The notes under the pieces: model-generated
The model's database searches: none
Told to the model about the DNA's origin: nothing
The model's input: the letters and a program-made list of their open reading frames with translations, nothing else
NCBI RefSeq assembly: GCF_021018895.1
Contig: NC_079376.1
Coordinates: forward strand, 17,478,001-17,542,000
Origin: Seriola aureovittata
Taxonomy: Eukaryota; Chordata; Actinopteri; Carangiformes; Carangidae
Length of the DNA stretch: 64,000 nt
Reading direction: 5' to 3'
Position numbers and translations under genes: made by a program
In this document: positions 26,331-38,520 of the stretch, piece after piece
Position numbering within the stretch: the stretch's first letter is position 1
Layout of the letters: each line of letters opens with the position of its first letter

Positions 26331-28900
26331 GTGACAAGTAATTTAATTTTCAGTCACATAAGGAATTATAGAGATGAGATGCATTTTTCACCTGCCACCT
26401 GGCACCTGTCCACCCACAGATGCCCTCTCTATTAGGCATAGACATGCATAATTATTACACACATAGATCCACACACACAAAGATACTGTGAATTCCCTTC
26501 TCAATGATTTAAAGTAATTACATTTGCCCTAGACTGCTTGCTGCCACTACCACTGCTCTATAGCTCTTCTAGCCACCTGCATAATAAATGAATGTGGGAC
26601 CCTCTACTCATACCTAAAATAAAACATGCTTGTTACTATGGCAGAAAATGCAGTTCCCACGTATGGACTGCTGTGCAATGCACACTGTTTCAGGTCCATA
26701 ACGTACACGTCAAAGTGTCATCTAAGCAGCTGTATGTCATCGAAGAAAGGCTGGATGACCACTGCTGTCTTAAAAATAAGGACTTTTTGTATTATTGAGC
26801 AGGGTACAAATACAGCACTATCTTGGTAAAACTTCTAACTGCGAGGGTGAACAGCAATAACTCCATTGAGCTTCTAAAGCATTGCAATGAATATAGTCCC
26901 CTATTTTTAGCACCTCTGTGATTATGATGTCTGACGATGTGAGTGCTGGCAGCCAGCACTTTGTCACTCACAGTGTGTACTGAGTACTGTGTATTTGCTG
27001 TGGATTCGGCAGCAGTGCTGAAGCAGGCATTCTATACAACTTCCCTTGTTTTTGTATTGCTCAATCATGGGAATCTATTGGAGCTTAGACATCAATACTT
27101 GCAACTGCACTGAATCTTAAAGAACACAATGTGTCAGTGTACAACTGACGGTGATGACAAGCTTTTTGCACAAACAAGCAGTTAACCATTTCTTATCTTG
27201 AATGATCCCTAACAATGAAAGAGGTTTGATTCCGTCACCAGCAATAATCACTCATTCACAGAGAATTGTGCGTATGCCGCTCAATGTCCTGTTCACTGCA
27301 AGGTATTATGTAACATGTTTACATAGGTCTGTGGAGTTTTCTTGATTCTTACAAAACCTACAACTCATCCAGTGCCATCTTTTGTTAAACTATAAGGAGC
27401 TCCACTCTCATTCAGGATTGCCAGCACTGGGCTTGGACTCTGTCAGACAGTCAGTGAAGCTCGTCCACCCACAGAGACTACAGTCAGCACGGTACATACA
27501 GTATTACGTGACAGTGCACAACAGGAGGAGTCTGGGAGAGATCAAACCTGACATAACAGCCTTTTGAGAGGTTAACCTTGTGCTTTTTTCTGCCTGGAAT
27601 GCTCCTCATCCAAGTCTCTCCCTCCTCAAAGATGAATGTAAGTGCATGAATGACATCCAAGAGGAGTGGTGAACCAAATGCATGTGCATGCAAAAGTGAT
27701 GCAAAAATCATATCATATTTCTGTATTGTGACCACTGACCATAAATAAATTTGTATTTTCATATTTAAGATAGTTGGTTAACATAGCACGGTTTTAAAAT
27801 TTTACCATTGTGAAAAAAACAATTGTCCAAAAGTCTGATTACCTGATCACAAGTAAGACTATCTTGCAACCAAACTCCATTAACACACACCCATTTTTTC
27901 AATACTGCATACATTTTCTCATTTACTGTAAGATGATAAAATACAATGTTTGAATCCTGTTCATGTCATATAGTTGGAGTTATACCTGTACTCAAGGATT
28001 AATAAATAGAGAGTGGGATTTACCTTCTTCAGAGCTGACATTCTAGGTGGATCCTCCTCCTGCAAAGCCCGTTCACATGCTGAGGTCCCAAGCCAAGTTT
28101 GGAGGGTGCGCAAATCCTAACTCAGCCCGGTGCTGATGCTGAGCCATGAGGTGCCTGTTTAGTATTCTCATCTCGCTTCCACCCTGTCCTACAGCTGGCT
28201 TGGTGTGCGCACGCCCAAAACCGCTGTCATTACAGGATCCAAACACATGGGGAGCTCTAGCCTGATGCATCACACTCACGCTTCATGAAAGAAAGTTGGC
28301 AGTTTAAATTGTCATTAAAAAAATAAATTGGCCTTGATTTTTTTGGCAGGAAGACACGCCTGTTCAACTGACTTAAGATCATTTTCAAAGAACAAAGAGT
28401 CACGGTTTAATTCGTCTTACGCTCAATATCACAGAAGCAAATGACTTTGAGAAAATCTCAAGTTATTATTCCCTCAGTCATTTTCGTCAAAATACACCGT
28501 GGACAGGCAGTGTGAAAAGTATATGTTATATTCTAGATATCGTTATAAACAATGCTACTTCATATGCCGATTTGAAGAATGGATTCGGATGAGCCAGGCA
28601 ATACATTAAGTCATGATATACTTAACACATATCTTTTCTGATAACCAAGTCCACGTAAAATGGACATTATTTTGAATGGAATTTGGCGCTGCGGGACGAG
28701 TCCTGAGGTCCCCCACCCCTTGTTTTCAGTGCTGCCACACTGTGTGTAGTAACCGGTGGAGAGTGCAGCTGAAGAAGTCTGAATATTATTGCACTTTGGT
28801 GTATGTAATTAATTGCTTTTAAGTAGCTCTAGCTATTTCTTAACACGCAGGGTTACCACAACTCTTACTACTTCACCTGTGCGTATTATGTAGACACCTC
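26331..28900. other. Intergenic DNA upstream of erich1
   Basis: No exon found. The sequence is unique and AT-rich with no long microsatellite. The last 300 bases approach the erich1 promoter. Confidence 0.5.
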
Positions 28901-29028
28901 GGGTATGAAGCGAGCTAGTTTTAAACGCTAGCATGCTGACTAGCTTGCTAGCATGTTAGCTATAGCTGCCTAGCCATCTACAACATTCATGTTTGCACCT
29001 TCGCCTCCAGTGAGCTAGGTATGTCGAT
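28900..29028 (+). promoter_or_regulatory. Putative erich1 promoter / 5' UTR
   Basis: TATA-less region directly upstream of the erich1 start codon. It carries a cluster of GCTAGC/AGCTAG palindromic words (28911-28975) and a pyrimidine-rich stretch ending 'tcgcctccag'. The transcription start is not determinable. The leader contains an AUG at 29021 in another frame, 8 bases before the chosen start. Confidence 0.4.
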
Positions 29029-29047
29029 ATGGCACATAGGAAAGAAG
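29029..29047 (+). CDS. erich1: erich1 coding exon 1
   Basis: Codes MAHRKE plus one base and ends at a GGTGAG donor. The upstream AUG at 29021 is out of frame with it. Confidence 0.85.
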
Positions 29048-32038
29048 GTGAGCCTTATCATTGTCGCCTACAACATTACGGAATGCATTCCAAAACTCTC
29101 GTTGTGTTGTTTGTTCCTAGTTAGCTAACGTGGCTATCCGACTAAGTCTCGCGTAGGTTACAAGCTATGTTGTAAACAAATGCACGTGTACTATGGTCAA
29201 AGAATGGCTATCTTAAGTTTTTTCCCACATCGTGTTTTGTTACCTTGTCTAATGCAAAGCCATTGTAATTCGTCAAAAGCAGGTTACGTTGACCGTGTAT
29301 AAACGTATCTGTCTTTCATTAAAAACCTGTAAAACTTAGTTGTGATTTTTGAAAGCTTGACTATTCTTTGTAGAGTTGTGTTTGCTAAATACTAACATTT
29401 AAATGAGTGGCTGGGCATTTTGCCTGTCGTTGGGGTGCAGTGTAGTGCTTTTTACTATTGGTGTAGTAGTATAATGCCAAGAACATACACTTAATCCATA
29501 AGGCAGCATATCTTCTGTTAGTTGGTCTAACTGGTTGGCCTAAACATATGGGGTTGATAACCATGCTTCATTGAATTGCATTGCTAAACTGATTTTAGCA
29601 TGAAGGGTATGTTTCAGGGGCCCTACAATGCCAATGCATCTGATTAACACATAGTTAACGCACAGTTTTTTGTTTTTTTGTTTTTTGTCTTGTGTCATCT
29701 AGTATTTCAGTCAAAAGTATTCCAGAGGCTTTACCCTGCAGGTCCCAAATTGGAGAAGGAAGCCAGCCCACCATGCATGGTAGAGGCTGTAGCCAAGAAA
29801 ACCTTTGTGAAAAGAAAAGCCTCTCAGAAGTACACTGTTGCTGGTAAGATCAGAAACTTGCTGCTTACAAACGTTTTAAAGAATACTTCTTTTTTGACTT
29901 TTTGCCTTTGATCCTCATCCCTCTTCTCAAAAAAGCATACATTAACATACCGACACACCATACATACAGAATTGCTGGCACCCTCCTATTTTTAACATAG
30001 GGTTTTACTACCTTTCTTTATTTTCCACATCTGTCTCAGGAGATGCAGGGCAGATGCAGAGTACAGCCAATCCCTGCAGGCGGATGTACACAGTCCTACC
30101 TCCTCCCGCAGACTACAAGACACATGCTGAGAAATCTGTCACACTCCCCCAACTAGACAGCATAAATAGTGCCAAGGACCCAGCTGGTAAGTCGACCATA
30201 ATCTTACATTTATGGACCTGGGCCATGCACCATAAAGCTTGGCGAGATTTACGGCATGGGGATTTCTCCAGGTTGGCTCTCCCAAGTATTGAAGTCACTC
30301 TTTCTGATTGTCTCCGCCACTCTAGTTAAGGGAAACAGACAGTGATAATCAATTGTGTTCCTGAACTGAGGCAAACTTGAATGCAGCTCAGATGGTGTTT
30401 GAGCCTGGCCAATATTTTTTCACTTTGAACACTCTATTAAATGTGTTGTTTTTCAAAGTGCGTATATCACAGCAAGGAGATACTTAGCCCTTGTTGATGC
30501 CATCTTTGAGGCTGAATTGTGAGCCGATGTTAATGCCAAGTTGAAATGTTCTTGACCTGTGACGAGTAGGGTTGGCTGTCCATTTGATACAAGGATAAGT
30601 TAGATGCTTCGCAGTTGATATGCATCCTTTAAAGACTGTTTATTTTCATGAACCAATGATAAACCCAGGCTGTAATGAAATCCCTGTCGTTACATGAGCA
30701 TCTTCATGTACATCTCCCTTAATACAGATCCCATCCACCTGACAGGCTTCTGCTTTACCTCAGTGAAATAAAAGAGATTTGTAAGCTCAGACAGTGGCGC
30801 ATCCAGAGATACTCACTAGAATAAATGATGAGGTTAAGTTTGATTAATTGCACTCAACAGCCTAACAGAAATTAATTGAACACGTTTTAGATTTAGTGGG
30901 CAGTGAGCCTTGATGGAAATTGCAATCCAGAATCCTGTTTAAGGTCAAATTGAGTTGGACTTTACAAAGGTTTCTTGATAATAAAGCAATCAATATAATA
31001 TCATAGAAACACTAAAATAAGAACTTTTTGATGTGATATAGTAATGAGCAATGTGTTAAGAGTGAATAAGAAAGCTTCATTTCATTTCCCAGAAGAGTTT
31101 CCTACACTGTGTTGACACCTTTTCACTGCAGTCTTTACTCGCAATATTACATAGTAAGATATGGATATAGAACTAATTTAAAAGCGTCTTGCATATTGAT
31201 GTGCTCTTGTAGGCTTCATCTGGTTCAGGGAATATTTCGAGAACTAAATCTCTGATCCATAATTTTTTTTTCAGCTGCTTCTGTGTTACAGCACTTGTAT
31301 TACTGCACACCTCAGTTCCTTGTTGCATGAATTCTACACGATGTTGGAAACATCCCTCTGAGACTTTGCTCCATGTTGACATGATTACATCACAGTATCA
31401 CATCTGCAGATTTGTCTGCTGCACATACATGCTGAACATCTCCTGTTCTACCACATCCAAAAGGTGTTCTATTGGTTTCAGATTTGGAGGCCGGGGAGGT
31501 CACTGAAGTTCACTGAACTCATTGTGGTGTTAATGAAACCAGTTTGAGATGACTTTTGATTTATGACATGGTGCATTATCATGCTGGAAGTAGACATTAG
31601 AAGGTGGGTAAATCTTGGCCACAAACTCAGGTAGACCTGACCCACCATGTGCCTCAGCAGAAATCCAGATTCACCAGACCAGACTACATTTTTTCAGTCT
31701 TCAAATGTTCTGTTTTGGTGAGCCTCAATCTTGGACATGTTGTTCATTCTGATATGCTTTTCTGCTCACCACAGTTATAAAAGTGGTTTTCCCGAGTTAC
31801 TGTAGCCTTTCTGTCACCTCCAACCAGTCTGTCCATTCCCTTCTGTCCTCTCTCATTAACAAGGTGTTTCTGTCCATAGAACTGCTGCTCACTGGATGTT
31901 TTTTTGTTTTTGGCTCCGTTCTGGGTAAAAACTCTAGAGACTGTTGTTTGTGAAAATCCCAGGAGATCAGTATTTTCAGAAATACTCAAAGGAGCCCATC
32001 TGGCACCAACAATCATGTCACGGTCAAAGTCACTGAGA

Positions 32039-32095
<57 letters not shown>

Positions 32096-35000
32096 ATTCT
32101 GATGTTTGATGTGAACTTTACCTGAAGGTCCTGACCTGTATCTGCATGCTTTTATGCATTGCACTGCTGCCACATGATTGGTTGATTGCATAATTAAATG
32201 AATAAGCAGGTGTAAAGGTGATTCTTGTAATGTGTGTATACACTCTGCATGAGCATTCAGTGCATTCAGAAGCAACATATTGAGGTGAGACACCATGTTT
32301 CATTCACTACCAATAAAGGACAGAACTAATAAAAGTCATCATGATGTTCTGTAAAAGATGTGACTCAGCTGAGGTGACCAGATGGTAGCAAGACTGTCTA
32401 CCACATGAGGAACAAAATGATAGCAAGTTCAAGTTCTCTTTCACATTTTGCTAAATTGGTGCTCATATAGACACATGATGACGTAAAGGACTCTAGTTTG
32501 TTATCACTTCAGTCCTTGTTTGACTAAAATCAGCTGTGACTCCTTTGGAATCTTTTTGTTACTATTGTGGTCAGTGTGTTGCTGCTTTCTCAGCTGCAGT
32601 ATGTTCCGGCTGTCAGCCAGTCAGGTGCCCACTATTGTGAACGGGTCACTGACAATTCGATGGGTGCTGATTTCTTTGACCTTATAGTACTTCTTGCGTT
32701 GATAAGTAGGGGAGTTGGAGAGGGAGCTGCTCAGCCAATAAGAGTCCTGTCTCTGCACGGGCTCACATTAAAGCTGTAGTCATTCCTGGTTAAGTTTAAA
32801 GTTATGCATAGTGTTAAGATATTATATAAAAGTGATTTAACAGTGTGAGAAAAAATTTTACCTGAGAGTAAACTGCCAAACAAATCAAACTGCAGAGCTA
32901 AAACAGAACTGCAGGAGCCCTAATGATGATTTCCACAGGGAAGGAGGAATGTGGTAATGTTGTGTGTGCGCATTTATGCGCATTGAGAAGCTGCTGCATA
33001 ACCTGAGCAATCGGCTCCTTTTTTATTTTTTCATCTTTCATCAGACATAGTGCTGAAATCAAAATAAAGGAAAATTTACAAGCAATATGGGAGATGTAAA
33101 TTTCATTATACATGATCATTGCAGAATAAATTAAAGACTGAATAGAGGGTTTTGTTTGCTATTCTGTCAAGAGGCACCACATAATACCTCACATACAGTA
33201 TACTGATTCTACTGTACTTGTATTCACTGCCTGCAGTCTTAGGTTTGTTCCATGTAAATCCACGAATCAGCAGGTTTTTTTTTTTCCAACCAGAGGCCAC
33301 ATGAGCTGATTTCATGATTAAAATGCAATCAGTGAAAAGGACCGAGTATCTAATTAGTGGAATCAGCTGGTGCAGTGATTGGCTGAGGGAGACATGCAGT
33401 CTCTTAGCTCTCGATGCCACATTATTGGACACTACTGGAACTCAAACCCCCTAATGGTTTGATTGCAGATGCCCCCCAGCCAAATCTGTTCCTTTAACAA
33501 TTTGAACACAGTAAACTGCCATTTGTTCATTTCTGATTCAGGCCCATCACGAATAGAGATGCATAGTGGAGACTGTAATGGATTAAGTTTAACAATGTTT
33601 TTGAAGCTAATCAAGAGCTAACCATCTTGTTGCCCACAGAAGAGAGCGTCCATGAGAGCAATGAAGAGCTAGACCAAGATGAAGTGCAAGAAGAGCAGAA
33701 AACAAAAAGGAGAAGAAGGAAAAGGAAAAAAACTCTTCATCAGGAATCTGGGCAAGGTGATGCAGCTGCAGGGAGTGAGTCCAGCACAGGTCAGGGTCAG
33801 ACGGCCGGGCATGAGGGAGGAGAGCACATCAGCAGGAACAAGAAGAGGAAGCTGAAGAAGAAACGACACAAAGAAAAGCTGCTTTCCATGGGCGCGGTGC
33901 CCCGAGCTGCTGCCCTGGAGTTCACGTACCAAAAAGATGGCGAGGAAGAGGAAGAGGAGGATGACGAGAGGAGAGCTGCTGAAGTGTCAGACTTTCTCAG
34001 GACAACACTTGAAATCTATATGTCAGATTGTAAGTGACTTTTTAATGTAACTGTTTTGCCTTTTTGGATCGCAGGTTTTTGCTCTCTGTGCTAAATCTTC
34101 TAGTCATTACTAAAGCTAGTGCTGCAATATTCCTCATTCAGTGTTAATATTTGGAAAATGAACACCCTGACATAACAAATTTGATTTGGATTCGCTTTGG
34201 GAGTTACTATGCTCAAAGCTGGTGCCATTCATAGATGTAGTTTATAAACATATAATTAAATGCTGTCAAAAGCTGAAGGCATGTTAATCAAAACGAATGC
34301 CCAGAATTTATTGCACATCTGTGCCTTTTTTGAGACATGATGCGACATGAACTTCACAGAAGCGCAGTTAAAAACATAGCATCAGTAATTTGCTTAAAGT
34401 ATAACGGCTAAAATTGCAGTGCTATATAAATGTACCAGATGTGCCTGAACAGCTTTTAGTTGTCAGGCATATCCGTATATGTGTGCTGAAACCAACCCAA
34501 GGAAACCAAAGTAAGAAAGCTCACTATGACAAAAGTCACAACATTGTAAAAGTTACAAAATAAATTATGTTTAATAAAAGGGGATTATTTGCAGCAGACT
34601 GACAATACAAAATCCAGCCTACGGAAAGCAATTGCTCTCTTCGGTCACTGAGCTTTTAATCAAAGTTTTTAACTCGCCAAGAGAAAAAGTTCATTAAGAT
34701 GCAGGCAGTGTGTTCTGGAGATTAGGCTCTGACCAGTGTGCAAAACAAGAGAAAGCTGCTCAGTCCTTGGTACCTGGTTGAGCAGCCTTGTAAATGAGCG
34801 AGACTAATAATGAATTGTGAGACTGCACATATAGTGATTCACACAATTTCTGAATATACGAGTGACGGTTTTCCCATTTTGATGACACAGGGTCTAGACA
34901 GTGTAGCGTAAGCAACAAGATATCGAATAATGTGTTGAACAACTGTTGCTGTGTATGGTGTTAAAGGCTCATTGCTTGTTTTGACAGCTTGAGTTGACAA

Positions 35001-35684
35001 AACACTCCTCTAATATTAAACATACGAAATAATGATGTTGATGCTTTTAATTAACCCATCACCCTTCTCCTCGTCTGTACTCTCAACAGCCTCTCTGCGT
35101 GTAGACAACCCTCCTCTCCTGTCTGGCACAGTGGATGACCTTCTGAGCCACGTATCCAGTGGATGTAAGCCTAACTCTGTCCTGAAGCAGCTCTACATTC
35201 TCAAGGCCTATGTTCAACGGAAAGAGACAGAGAAACTGGAAAAGGCACTGAAGGAGCTCTATAACAACTCCTGTATGTCTGCAGGTCAGTGCATGGATCA
35301 GTCAAAACATTTAAATTGTATTTTCCAAGAAGAGCAAGAGGTTAGTTATGGAAAGAGAAATGGTGAGAGCCCTGCTGATGAGAGCCTGACTTGTATCTAA
35401 TGCTGCTTCAGCATTCATCCCTGGCCTCCTCTTGCAAGGATCTGCCCCAGGCATTTCACTGACCTGTCCCTGCAGGTTAACACTTGCCTCTGTCTGTCTG
35501 TGCTTGCCTCCCATTCTGTGCACCCTTGCATTGATATTTATTGTTCACCTGTACGTACCTGCCCTTGATTTGCAACACTAGGGCTTTTCTTGTCCATATT
35601 ACATCTCTCATGCCGATGACCTCCACCGTGAGTTAACTAACATGTTTCAACTTGTTCATGTTGCCTTAACTCTGTCAACACCCA

Positions 35685-35751
<67 letters not shown>

Positions 35752-36914
35752 CCTGTGTGCTCGCGCGCTATCTGGCTGCATAATAGGATCAGCAGGGACT
35801 TTGCTGTTGTCACGCGCACAAGTTTATGTGTGTGTGAGAACAAGAGTGAGACAGACCAGCAAGGAGATTGAGGCTACTGCCATATCAGTGGTCACAAAGT
35901 GACGCCTGTCTCTGCCTGTCTCTGTCGCCAAGACGACACCGTGTAAAAACCAGTTTGCTATCTTGCAAACAGCACCCACAATAGAGCCGGCCTTAGTTGT
36001 GCCTATCCCCTCTATGCACCTGCTCCACAGCTGCCTGCAAGCTTTTCTGCCCCCCTCCCTCCCCACCCACCTCACACTGTATGAGTCATGCTACAATTCA
36101 CTGTTTTTAAATGCTGCTGTTTTTAAATGCAACTCTGCCAGCAGATTGTATCAGAACAGAAAAACAGTAATTTGAAGAATTCCTTGTGAATGGACCTTTT
36201 GTTTTAAGATTTCTTGATGTATTTGAGACATTTATGAAAAGTTAACATCCACCTTGTAAAATCAGCATTCTGTATTTTAATTTAACCCACATCCACTGCA
36301 ATGCAGGAGCTAATCCATGTGCTCGTGGAGAGGAGTGCTTTAAAGTGGCCTTCCAGCGAGTTCACTAAAGCTCTCCTCACTCTATCTACCCTTGCAGTGG
36401 CAATCAGTTGACTGCAGAAGCAGCTCTGAAGCACATTTCCTTTGAGGGTATTTTACTGCACCCTGGAGATCCTCTCATGAATGATATTGGCTTGCCTGCT
36501 CCCCTTTACACTGTCCATCTTATGTTCTGCACAGACTAAATTGAATTCAAATTTTTGAGGATAAGTAAAAGAAAGATTCAGTCGTGGATGGGAGACAGAT
36601 GTTCGAGGTTGAATGGCTACATGCATAGAGTCAGGAAGTAGATTTGCACTGTGGCAGGAGATTTTGATTTCTTATGCTCAAAATACAACAGCAAATAAGT
36701 CTCTTTGGTGAAAACCCCGACTGCTCCTGTGGTATTGTGTTGTCAGCAGTCTTAGCTGTAACTGAAATGTTTCTCTCTGTCTCTCTGTGTTTAAGGGGAA
36801 GCCGCTGCAGTTATTTCACTGTTCCAATACTGGATCACAGACATTCTTCCCATGCAGAGAGACGAGAACACAGGGCTCTCTACAACACACCCAAGAGACT
36901 GTCAGTCACGCTGA
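29029..36914 (+). CDS. erich1: Glutamate-rich protein 1 (six exons)
   Basis: Exons: 29029-29047, 29703-29843, 30040-30186, 33640-34029, 35090-35284, 36796-36914. All introns are GT-AG and the join gives 336 residues. The N-terminus MAHRKEVFQSKVFQRLYPAGP follows human ERICH1 (MAAHRKHVF..KVLQRLFPP). The RRMYTVLPPP block matches RRLYTASGPP. The Lys/Arg-rich NKKRKLKKK motif is shared, as is the C-terminal HAxVISxFxYWIT.ILP pattern (here AAAVISLFQYWITDILP). The acidic stretch near residue 215 is short: the long glutamate-rich repeats of human ERICH1 are absent. The KKRK-type basic cluster could be a nuclear signal. The molecular function of ERICH1 is not established. The start is chosen by homology and has G at -3 and G at +4. 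Identity is secure from several blocks. Confidence 0.9.
29048..29702 (+). other. erich1 intron 1
   Basis: GT-AG intron of 655 bases with a T-rich tract before 'catctag'. No repeat or nested gene seen. Confidence 0.8.
29703..29843 (+). CDS. erich1: erich1 coding exon 2
   Basis: Codes residues 7-53 including the conserved VFQRLYP block. Donor is GGTAAG. Confidence 0.88.
30040..30186 (+). CDS. erich1: erich1 coding exon 3
   Basis: Codes the RRMYTVLPPPADY block, which aligns with human RRLYTASGPPEGY. The preceding intron is only 196 bases. Donor is GGTAAGT. Confidence 0.88.
31290..32235 (-). mobile_element. Degenerate Tc1/mariner-like transposon copy
   Basis: Read on the minus strand, the translation contains DLSDFDRDMIVGAR, LSISENTDLLGFSQTTVSRV and a DRKATVT block. 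It ends with an IWT.ISEECFQH-like tail (here TWSKVSEGCFQH). These are recognisable segments of a Tc1-like transposase common in fish. The central part, including most of the catalytic region, is deleted, and frameshifts and stops are present, so it cannot be active. Terminal inverted repeats are eroded; the ends given are approximate. A CA array has expanded at the start of the transposase frame. Confidence 0.8.
32041..32094. repeat. (AC)27 microsatellite inside the Tc1-like copy
   Basis: A perfect AC array lies at the position of the transposase N-terminal codons. Confidence 0.96.
33640..34029 (+). CDS. erich1: erich1 coding exon 4 (charged region)
   Basis: Codes an acidic then basic region: EE/DE-rich start, KRRRRKRKK and NKKRKLKKKRHKEK clusters, then a short EEEEEDDE run and the FLRTTLEIYMSD block. 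The last matches human FLKSTQEMYFYD. Preceded by 'cccacag'; donor is TGTAAGT. Confidence 0.9.
34030..35089 (+). other. erich1 intron 4
   Basis: 1.06 kb with no exon or long repeat. The acceptor 'tctcaacag' follows a pyrimidine tract. Confidence 0.75.
35090..35284 (+). CDS. erich1: erich1 coding exon 5
   Basis: Codes a predicted helical segment with VLKQLYILKAYVQRKETEKL, corresponding to human ILYHMKTLLLLQDTERL. Donor is GGTCAGT. Confidence 0.88.
35285..36795 (+). other. erich1 intron 5
   Basis: 1.5 kb with a GT array at 35687-35745 that passes into CG alternation to 35753. No additional exon seen. Confidence 0.75.
35687..35753. repeat. (GT)n(CG)n microsatellite
   Basis: About 29 GT units followed by a GCGCGCGC tract. 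Strict purine-pyrimidine alternation favours Z-DNA. Confidence 0.93.
36796..36914 (+). CDS. erich1: erich1 coding exon 6 with stop
   Basis: Codes EAAAVISLFQYWITDILP, the conserved ERICH1 C-terminus, and then a 20-residue tail not in my memory of the human protein. The stop TGA is at 36912-36914. Confidence 0.88.
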
Positions 36915-37025
36915 GATAGAGAGACTACTGAAGGATTATTTCTACCACTGGATATTGAAATTTTCTTCCTATATTTTGCATTGCAAAATGTTGGACTTAA
37001 CATGATGGTGTATAAAATATTTTTT

Positions 37026-37031
37026 ATTAAA
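37026..37031 (+). terminator. Probable erich1 polyadenylation signal
   Basis: ATTAAA lies 112 bases after the stop codon, followed by T-rich sequence. It is the first plausible signal after the coding region. Confidence 0.5.
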
Positions 37032-37189
37032 TATTTTTGCTTTTGGGTAATCCATTTTCATGCCTTTATATTGTACAAGAAAAAAACAAGGCCAGTTAAT
37101 CCTGATCTTTGCAAATCCTTCCACCCACCATGAGTAAGCTTGAAGTTGTCATTATCAGCCAAGCTGTTACTTACCTGCCTGTTTGTTCG

Positions 37190-37520
37190 AGTTGTTTTTC
37201 ATGTAGCTCAAATTAATCGAACATTTAATTGGTGTTAACATCGCACTTGTCCTCCTCATCTAACCCCCTAATTACTATAGAAGTAAATGTCAGCTCTGCC
37301 AGAGCTCCAGTATTCTTTGCAGATGTTATGACATTTAAACTCAGCCGGTTAACCTAATGGCATCTCAATTATCTACAGTACACTCCCCGCAAATCAATTT
37401 ATGACCACGTTACTATTGCATGTGTCTTTTCAAATTTGGTATTTCCCCTAACTGCATTAGATTAATTGATAGTCTTCGGGGAGGTAATAGTGATGACACC
37501 AATGGTGTCTCAGCAGATAT
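37190..37520. promoter_or_regulatory. Candidate conserved non-coding element
   Basis: Dense in TAATT/ATTAAT/CAATTA homeodomain-like words (37210, 37270, 37445-37470) within unique sequence of low repeat content. It lies just after erich1. The call is based on appearance only. Confidence 0.25.
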
Positions 37521-38133
37521 TCATTACTGGGCTGAATGATAAAGAACAATAAATAGTCCCCTTGCATTATTCCCACCAAACTCTAGTTGCTGTTATCTAA
37601 CTGGACGCTCAATATAGCAACACAGTGTGTTGTTGATGGATCTTGGGATACAGTACCACCCAGGGAGTCAGTAGCTTAACCTTCTGCATCACCATACCTG
37701 TCTACAGCTCAGGTAATCTATTCTAATACATTTACCCATAGCTGAAAGCCAGGGGGTGAGTTCAGGAAAAGGGCAGAGAATTATCCTGGCTGGACAGTGC
37801 CATTGTGATGACCTGTGTGAGAGCTGTCTGCCACGCACCAGCTTCAGAGGGGCTGCTGTCTTTGTCAGAACCGGGATGCACCGGTAGAAATCCAGCAGGT
37901 TTCTACTGAGCGCTGTAACACGCATCTCGGAGAGCGTGTCTGTCATATTATATGGTGAACAATTAGCATGGGGTCAGCCATCTGTGGCCTCCATTCATGG
38001 ATGGACGCACCAGGTGCTGTGTCTGATGGAAGTTCATGGGCTCATTCTGCAGACATTAGCCAGAGGAGACAATAAGGGCAAAGACCACATTGCCTGTTAT
38101 GCTTATGTAACATAGTATTGAGTTCATCCTTTG

Positions 38134-38520
38134 TAGTTTAAGCTCTTGGTCACTTTGATCCAGACTGAAATATCTCAATGACTAATCAGTGGATTGCTAT
38201 AAAATTTGGCACAGATATCAAAGATGCCCAGGGCTTGAATCCTAACGAATACGGCAATCCTTTGATATTTCCTCTAGCATCATCGGTAAGTGATCCAGTG
38301 AAATATCTGAACCTCTACTGACTGGATTGGCACAAAATTTGGCACAGACATTCATGGTTCCAATGGAGTGACTTTTCCTCTAGCGCCACAATGATGTTCA
38401 CATGTAGTTTTGAGGGGAAATGTCTCAATAAATGTTGGATAGATTTCCCTTACATTTGGTAAAGACATTCATGTCTCCATCAGGATGAATTGTAATAACT
38501 TTGGTTATCCCTTAAATCAG
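38134..38520 (+). repeat. Fish interspersed repeat with internal iteration
   Basis: Three successive units of the form 'gaaatatctcaa ... ggatagatt ... aaatttggcacagacattcatg' are separated by 'cctctagc' words. The reverse complement of the same unit occurs at 4600-5335. Non-coding. Confidence 0.65.

Larger units (their letters stand above)
30187..33639 (+). other. erich1 intron 3
   Basis: 3.45 kb, containing a decayed Tc1-like element with an internal CA microsatellite (described separately). The rest is unique AT-rich sequence without exons. Confidence 0.75.

Noticed and set aside
33669..33932. 87-codon minus-strand frame
   Set aside because: Antisense shadow of erich1 exon 4, whose plus-strand frame matches conserved blocks.
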